Below are positions 42,379 to 46,991 of a stretch of 46,991 nt of DNA, one piece after another. A program made the position numbers and the translations under genes. This DNA is from Pseudomonas sp. PIC25 (GTDB lineage: Bacteria > Pseudomonadota > Gammaproteobacteria > Pseudomonadales > Pseudomonadaceae). How positions within the stretch are numbered: the stretch's first letter is position 1; each line of letters starts with the position of its first letter. The notes under the pieces were generated by a model. The model was given only the letters and a program-made list of their open reading frames with translations. It made no database searches and was not told the DNA's origin. The stretch spans positions 1 through 46,991 of the forward strand of contig NZ_MUJY01000060.1 in assembly GCF_002286785.1 (NCBI RefSeq). Reading direction: 5' to 3'.

Positions 42379-43124
42379 GCCGGCAGGCCCTGCAGTGCGT
42401 CGCGAATGCGCTGGACCGCGGCGACCGAGCCGGCGTTGTCGCCGTGTACGCACAGGGTGTCGGCCCGCAACGGCAGCGGGCTGTCGTCGCTGGCGACCAG
42501 CGGTTCTCCACGGGCCAGGGCGAGGGCCTGGGCGGCAATGGTCTCGGCGTCGTGATGGACCGCGCCGGGTTGCGTACGCGATACCAGTCGGCCCGCGCTG
42601 TCGTAGGCACGATCGGCGAACACCTCGAACCAGGGGGTGATCCCGATCTCCCTGGCCAGCGACTCGGCAACGGTGTTGTCGCGGGTGGACATCAGCATCA
42701 GCGGGAGCTGCCGGTCGTAGGCGGCGATGGCGCGCATCACGGCCCGCAGCAGGTCCGGGTTGCGCATCATGTCGTTGTACAACGCGCCATGAGGTTTCAC
42801 GTAGCTCACCCTGCTGCTCTCGGCGCGGCAGATGCCGTCCAGCGCGCCGATCTGGTAGAGCAGCATGTTCTCCACTTCTTCGGGGGAGCAGGCCATGGAG
42901 CGGCGGCCGAAACCGACTAGGTCGGGGTAGGCGGGGTGGGCGCCGATGCGAACGCCATGGGCCACCGCCAGGGCGACGGTACGGCGCATGGTGACCGGGT
43001 CCGAGGCGTGGAAGCCGCAGGCGATGTTGGCGCAGTCGATGAAGGGCATGACCTCGGCATCAAGGCCCATGCGCCAAGCGCCGAAGCTTTCGCCGATGTC
43101 GCAGTTCAGGAGCAGGCGGCTCAT
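42375..43124 (-). CDS. pxpA: 5-oxoprolinase subunit A (LamB/YcsF family)
   Basis: The 249-residue LamB/YcsF product starts [16 protein letters not shown], with the family's NxDxGE-like residues at about 6-12 and the [10 protein letters not shown] segment. It is the catalytic-type subunit for 5-oxoproline hydrolysis. The ATG at 43124 has GAGG 8-9 nt upstream; the longer frame to 43793 is antisense read-through of the regulator gene. It leads the operon pxpA-pxpB-pxpC-NRAMP. Confidence 0.93.
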   Translation of the reverse strand: MSRLLLNCDIGESFGAWRMGLDAEVMPFIDCANIACGFHASDPVTMRRTVALAVAHGVRIGAHPAYPDLVGFGRRSMACSPEEVENMLLYQIGALDGICRAESSRVSYVKPHGALYNDMMRNPDLLRAVMRAIAAYDRQLPLMLMSTRDNTVAESLAREIGITPWFEVFADRAYDSAGRLVSRTQPGAVHHDAETIAAQALALARGEPLVASDDSPLPLRADTLCVHGDNAGSVAAVQRIRDALQGLPA

Positions 43125-43187
43125 CTCGGATCCTCTCGTTGTTATCGGTACCCCAGGAGAAGGGGCGGAATCTTGTGGTATTACGAT

Positions 43188-43209
43188 GATAAAATATCGA
43201 TAAATTATC
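43188..43209. promoter_or_regulatory. Tandem 11-bp repeat, candidate operator of the pxp region
   Basis: GATAAAATATC (43188-43198) and GATAAATTATC (43199-43209) are direct tandem repeats differing by one base. The second is a perfect palindrome and the first nearly so. They lie in the AT-rich divergent gap between pxpA and the winged-helix gene, a natural place for its binding site. A GTTATC half-like match is at 43141. Confidence 0.55.
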
Positions 43210-43337
43210 AATATATTTTTGTTGATTCTTCTGTCCGCTCGTCGTCCGTCGTTTTCCGCTTTCCTGTATGCTTGCCGACCAAACCCATGCCGCCCGGTTC
43301 CGACGAGCCGGCTCCGCATACAGTCATGGATCGCAAG

Positions 43338-43865
43338 ATGGTTGACGCCAAATCCTCCCGTCCGTTGCGCTCGCCCATCGTGGCGTCGGCGCACCTCGCC
43401 GCGCAGTCCCAGGAACTCTCCGAACTCGAATTCGGCATCATCATCGCCAGCCATGCCTTCCTGCGCTGGATGGAGCGCTGCATGAAGGCCGCCGGCGAGG
43501 TGGAAATGAACGCGCTGGATGTGATGGTGCTGCACAGCCTGACCAGCCGGGACCGCGCCAAGCGCCAGGCGGACATTTGCCTGCTGCTCAATATCGAAGA
43601 CACCCACACGGTGACCTACGCGCTGAAGAAGCTGGCCAAGCTCGGCCTGGTGGAAGGCGAGAAGCAGGGCAAGGAAATGTTCTACCGCACCACCGACAAA
43701 GGCCGGCAGCTCTGCCAGGAATACGCCGACATCCGCCGCGAATGCCTGATCGCATCGTTCGAGAACCTGAATGTCGACCCGGAGGAAATTCACCGTCTGG
43801 CCGGCATGCTGCGGGCCATGTCCGGGCTGTACGACCAGGCGGCGCGTGCCGCAACGTCGCTCTGA
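43338..43865 (+). CDS. Winged-helix (MarR-like) transcriptional regulator
   Basis: The 175-residue product has a winged helix at about 40-120: [29 protein letters not shown], then [39 protein letters not shown], typical of MarR/phenazine-type wHTH proteins. Starts at 43287, 43326 and 43338 are all in frame. I chose 43338 because GGA lies 7 nt upstream, but this is not firm. It is divergent from the pxp operon, which it probably controls, and its 3' end leads into recJ. Confidence 0.85.
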   Translation: MVDAKSSRPLRSPIVASAHLAAQSQELSELEFGIIIASHAFLRWMERCMKAAGEVEMNALDVMVLHSLTSRDRAKRQADICLLLNIEDTHTVTYALKKLAKLGLVEGEKQGKEMFYRTTDKGRQLCQEYADIRRECLIASFENLNVDPEEIHRLAGMLRAMSGLYDQAARAATSL

Positions 43866-43890
43866 GGCGGTCGTCCGTCGCCGCCTTTTC
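43866..43890 (+). terminator. Possible terminator between the regulator and recJ
   Basis: GGCGG (43866-43870) pairs with CCGCC (43881-43885), and TTTT follows. The stem is short, so this is a weak call, and recJ may still be read from upstream. Confidence 0.35.
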
Positions 43891-43921
43891 CGCTTTTCCG
43901 AATCCGACCGAGTTTTTCGCG

Positions 43922-45637
43922 ATGCGTATCGAACCCCGCCCGCTGCCCGACACCTTGCCCGACCTGGGCGATCTGCCGCCGCTGCTGACCCGCCTGTACG
44001 CAGCGCGTGGCGTGCAATCCGCCGCCGAACTGGACAAGAGCCTGGCGCGCCTGATCCCGTACCAGCAGCTCAAGGGCATCGACGCGGCGGTCGCCCTGCT
44101 GGCGCGTGCCCTGGAGGACCGTCAGCGCATTCTCTTCGTCGGCGACTTCGATGCCGACGGCGCCACCGCCAGTTGCGTCGGTGTGCTCGGCTTGCGCCAG
44201 CTCGGGGCTGCCCACGTCGATTATCTGGTGCCAAACCGTTTCGAGTACGGCTATGGCCTGACCCCGGAAATCGTCGCCGTCGCTTTGGAGCGCCAGCCGA
44301 ACCTGCTGGTGACCGTGGACAACGGCATCTCCAGTGTCGAGGGGGTAGCCGCCGCCAAGGCTGCCGGGCTCGCCGTGCTGGTCACCGACCACCATTTGCC
44401 GGGGCCGGAGCTGCCGGCCGCGGATGCCATCGTCAACCCGAACCAGCCGGAGTGCCGGTTCCCCAGCAAGTGCATCGCCGGGGTCGGGGTGATCTTCTAC
44501 GTGCTGCTGGCGCTGCGTGCTCACCTGCGCGAGCAGGGCTGGTTCGAGCGACTGGGGATCAAGGAGCCGAACCTGGGCGATCTGCTCGATCTGGTCGCCC
44601 TCGGCAGCGTGGCCGATGTAGTGCCGCTGGACGCCAACAACCGCATCCTGGTCCACCAAGGCCTGGCGCGCATCCGCGCCGGGCGGGCGCGGCCGGGGCT
44701 GCGGGCGATCCTCGAAGTGGCGGGGCGCGATCATCGGCGGATCACCTCCACCGACCTCGGCTTCATTCTCGGCCCGCGCCTCAACGCTGCGGGGCGCCTG
44801 GACGATATGTCCCTCGGCATCGAGTGCCTGCTCTGCGAGGACGAAGCGCTGGCCCGTGACATGGCGGTGCAGCTCGACCAGCTTAACCAGGACCGCAAGG
44901 CCATCGAGCAAGGCATGCAGCGCGAGGCCCTGGCCCAACTCAAGGATTTGCCGCTGGAAGACCTGCCGTTCGGCCTGTGCCTGTTCGACCCGGATTGGCA
45001 CCAGGGCGTGATCGGCATCCTCGCCTCGCGCCTGAAGGAGCGCTACCACCGGCCGACCATCGCCTTCGCCGATGCCGGCGACGGCCTGCTCAAGGGCTCC
45101 GCCCGCTCGGTGCCGGGGCTGCATATCCGCGATGCGCTGGACGCGGTGGCGGCGAAGCATCCCGGCCTGATCAGCAAGTTCGGCGGACACGCGATGGCCG
45201 CCGGCCTGTCCTTGCCGCAGGAAAACTTCGGCGCCTTCGCCGCGGCCTTCGATGCCGAGGTACGTCGCCAGCTCTGCGAGGACGACCTCACCGGACGGTT
45301 GCTCTCGGATGGGCAGCTGAGCGTCGAGGAATTCCACCTGGAGCTGGCCAGGGCGCTACGCAACGCCGGTCCCTGGGGCCAGCATTTTCCCGAGCCGTTG
45401 TTCCATGGTGTGTTCCAACTGGTGCAGCAGCGGCTGGTCGGCGAGCGCCACCTGAAGCTGGTGCTGCGCAGCGAATGCGGCTCCACCCAGTTGGATGGCA
45501 TTGCCTTCAACATCGACCGCGAACAGTGGCCGAACCCGACCGTGCGCTGGGCCGAGCTGGCCTACAAGCTGGACGTCAACGAGTACCGTGGCCAGGAAAG
45601 CGTGCAGTTGCTGATCGCGCATATCGCGCCGCGCTGA
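43922..45637 (+). CDS. recJ: Single-stranded-DNA-specific exonuclease RecJ
   Basis: RecJ is a 5'-3' ssDNA exonuclease in recombination and mismatch repair. The 571-residue product has the DHH-family motifs DFDADG (75-80), DNG (133-135) and DHH (156-158), the DHHA1 motif GGHAMAAG and a C-terminal OB-like region. The long upstream frame is out of the regulator gene; the ATG at 43922 ([13 protein letters not shown]) fits the family. It lies 56 bp after the regulator. Confidence 0.96.
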   Translation: MRIEPRPLPDTLPDLGDLPPLLTRLYAARGVQSAAELDKSLARLIPYQQLKGIDAAVALLARALEDRQRILFVGDFDADGATASCVGVLGLRQLGAAHVDYLVPNRFEYGYGLTPEIVAVALERQPNLLVTVDNGISSVEGVAAAKAAGLAVLVTDHHLPGPELPAADAIVNPNQPECRFPSKCIAGVGVIFYVLLALRAHLREQGWFERLGIKEPNLGDLLDLVALGSVADVVPLDANNRILVHQGLARIRAGRARPGLRAILEVAGRDHRRITSTDLGFILGPRLNAAGRLDDMSLGIECLLCEDEALARDMAVQLDQLNQDRKAIEQGMQREALAQLKDLPLEDLPFGLCLFDPDWHQGVIGILASRLKERYHRPTIAFADAGDGLLKGSARSVPGLHIRDALDAVAAKHPGLISKFGGHAMAAGLSLPQENFGAFAAAFDAEVRRQLCEDDLTGRLLSDGQLSVEEFHLELARALRNAGPWGQHFPEPLFHGVFQLVQQRLVGERHLKLVLRSECGSTQLDGIAFNIDREQWPNPTVRWAELAYKLDVNEYRGQESVQLLIAHIAPR

Positions 45638-45726
45638 GCCCCGACGGGGCGACTATCCTTCGGCATGAACCGACCCGCGCCAGGCGGGTCCAGATCACAT
45701 CCGTCCCGTGTTCTGCCGAGGTGATC

Positions 45727-46836
45727 ATGACCAAGCTGTTCGAACCCTGCACCCTGCGCGGCCTGACCCTGCCCAATCGCATCGCCGTCTCGCCCATGTG
45801 CCAGTACTCGGCCAGGCTCGGCATGGCCAACGACTGGCATCTGGTGCACCTGGGCAGCCGCGCGGTAGGTGGTGCCGGGCTGGTGATCGTCGAGGCCACG
45901 GCGGTGACTGCCGAAGGCCGGATCACCGCCGAGGATTTGGGTATCTGGTCCGACGAGCACGTCGAGCCGCTGCGGCGGATCACTCGCTTCATCGAGGCCC
46001 AGGGCGCGGTCGCCGGTATCCAGCTGGCCCATGCCGGGCGCAAGGCCAGTACCTGGCAACCCTGGCTCGGCCGGCATGGCAGCGTCCCAATCGGCGCTGG
46101 CGGCTGGACTCCGGTGGGCCCATCGACCATCGCCTTCGATCCGGAGCACGCCGTGCCAACGGCCTTGGACGAGGCGGGCATCGCCCGGGTTATCCAGTCC
46201 TTCGTCGAGGCCGCCGAGCGATCCCTGGCCGCCGGTTTCAAGGTGGCCGAGGTGCATGCCGCCCACGGTTATCTGCTGCACCAGTTCCTCTCGCCCTTGT
46301 TGAACCAGCGGCGCGATGCCTACGGTGGTTCCTTCGATAATCGTATTCGCCTGTTGCTGCAGGTGACCGGGGCGGTGCGCGGCGTCTGGCCGGACGACCT
46401 GCCGTTGTTCGTGCGCCTCTCCGCCACCGACTGGGTGGAGGATGGCTGGAACCCGGACGAGACCGTCGAACTGGCGCGCCGTCTGAAAGCCCTTGGCGTC
46501 GACCTGATCGACGTATCGTCGGGCGGGACCGCGGTCAACGCGGAGATTCCCACCGGGCCCGGCTACCAGACCCAGTTCGCCGAACGGGTACGCCGCGAGG
46601 CAGGCATCGCCAGCGGGACGGTGGGCATGATCACCGAGTCGGTGCAGGCCGAGCACATCCTGCGTACCGGTCAGGCCGACCTGATTCTGCTGGCCCGCGA
46701 ACTCCTGCGCGATCCTTACTGGCCGCTGCACGCCGCCGCCGAGCTGGGCGACCGCTCGGTAGCCTGGCCGGCGCAGTACGTGCGGGCGGCGCACCGTGAC
46801 ACGCCGATCCGCAAGGTACCGATCAGTTACGACTGA
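45727..46836 (+). CDS. NADH:flavin oxidoreductase, YqjM-type Old Yellow Enzyme
   Basis: The 369-residue FMN-dependent ene-reductase has C25 in SPMCQYS (the YqjM-class redox Cys that tunes FMN). H177 and H180 lie in VHAAHGYL, the substrate-binding pair, and the LLNQRRDAYGGSFDNRIR segment follows. It reduces activated C=C bonds in vitro; the natural substrate is unknown. GAGG lies 6 nt before the ATG. The recJ gene precedes it with an 89-bp gap holding GC-rich short hairpins without T runs. Confidence 0.93.
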   Translation: MTKLFEPCTLRGLTLPNRIAVSPMCQYSARLGMANDWHLVHLGSRAVGGAGLVIVEATAVTAEGRITAEDLGIWSDEHVEPLRRITRFIEAQGAVAGIQLAHAGRKASTWQPWLGRHGSVPIGAGGWTPVGPSTIAFDPEHAVPTALDEAGIARVIQSFVEAAERSLAAGFKVAEVHAAHGYLLHQFLSPLLNQRRDAYGGSFDNRIRLLLQVTGAVRGVWPDDLPLFVRLSATDWVEDGWNPDETVELARRLKALGVDLIDVSSGGTAVNAEIPTGPGYQTQFAERVRREAGIASGTVGMITESVQAEHILRTGQADLILLARELLRDPYWPLHAAAELGDRSVAWPAQYVRAAHRDTPIRKVPISYD

Positions 46837-46891
46837 TCGTGACGCAACATCTGGAAGCACTCCCCGAGGCCCACAGCATGGTCTACGACCT

Positions 46892-46991
46892 TAGAACCTG
46901 TTTACGATCTCGCGAGCTAGAGCCATGCAAGGCAAAAACAGGCGAGGACGTGACTGGGGTCGCATTCGACTTTACGAGCTGTAAATGAGCA
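46892..46991 (+). mobile_element. Probable left end of an IS5-type element or MITE (partial)
   Basis: From about 46894 the sequence begins GAACCTGTTTACGATCTCG. I recall such a terminal repeat in Pseudomonas IS5-type elements and related MITEs, where it follows a TTA or TNA target. Here TTA precedes it. Inside is a TTTAC-GAGCT-GTAAA inverted repeat (46971-46985). The element runs off the window, so no transposase or right end can be checked. Confidence 0.45.

Noticed and set aside
45638-45726. GCCCC/GGGGC and ACCCGC/GCGGGT hairpins after recJ
   Set aside because: Stems of 5-6 bp with no T run are not convincing terminators.

Overview
The window reads as a chromosomal segment of a Pseudomonas species, probably near the P. 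aeruginosa lineage. Codon use is GC-rich throughout. From memory, the gene order follows the P. aeruginosa PAO1 chromosome from leuA (about PA3792) through xseA, guaBA, purL, ffh-rpsP-rimM-trmD-rplS, xerD-dsbC-hom-thrC to recJ and an Old Yellow Enzyme. The species cannot be fixed from the sequence alone. I saw no rRNA or tRNA gene, CRISPR array or prophage. The only sign of a mobile element is at the extreme right edge.

Layout. (1) 1-5.8 kb, minus strand: leuA with a long 5' leader containing a leucine-rich mini-ORF, then an M23 peptidase, a VanX-type dipeptidase, xseA and a CGNR-type regulator. The regulator is divergent from an alpha/beta hydrolase with an Asp nucleophile. (2) 6.7-8.9 kb: a TonB-dependent siderophore receptor with a Fur-like site. 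(3) 9-19.8 kb: purine and RNA metabolism, namely guaB-guaA, a Tat-exported multicopper oxidase, tadA, mltF (opposite strand) and purL. (4) 19.8-25.2 kb: small conserved genes (dual CDGSH protein, NIF3/YqfO-like domain, L,D-transpeptidase, two Nudix hydrolases, gamma-carbonic anhydrase, DUF1289), then purT coupled to an SGNH hydrolase. (5) 25.2-31 kb: CorC/CNNM-like protein and a CcsA-like membrane protein, divergent from ffh and the rpsP-rimM-trmD-rplS operon. (6) 31-37.5 kb: an unnamed MshEN-domain protein, xerD, dsbC, a GFA-family protein, hom and thrC. (7) 37.2-43.9 kb: a small membrane protein, a CaiB-type CoA-transferase, YaeQ, and a pxpA-pxpB-pxpC 5-oxoprolinase operon followed by an NRAMP-fold transporter. 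The operon is divergent from a winged-helix regulator. (8) 43.9-46.8 kb: recJ and a YqjM-type ene-reductase, then what looks like the left end of an IS5-type element or MITE running off the window.

Most of the window is core housekeeping: branched-chain, threonine and purine synthesis, ribosome maturation, SRP and recombination. The least ordinary parts are these: (a) the protein at 31046-31726, whose N-terminus matches the two-motif MshEN c-di-GMP-binding pattern exactly and is joined to a hydrophobic segment and an apparently exported domain; (b) the pxpABC operon with an NRAMP homologue lacking the metal-binding DPGN motif and a tandem 11-bp repeat that may be the operator; (c) the leuA leader peptide and its hairpin; (d) a dual CDGSH protein with a rearranged first cluster site. 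Start codons were moved from the longest open frame to an internal start where the ribosome binding site or family alignment called for it, and this is stated in each entry.
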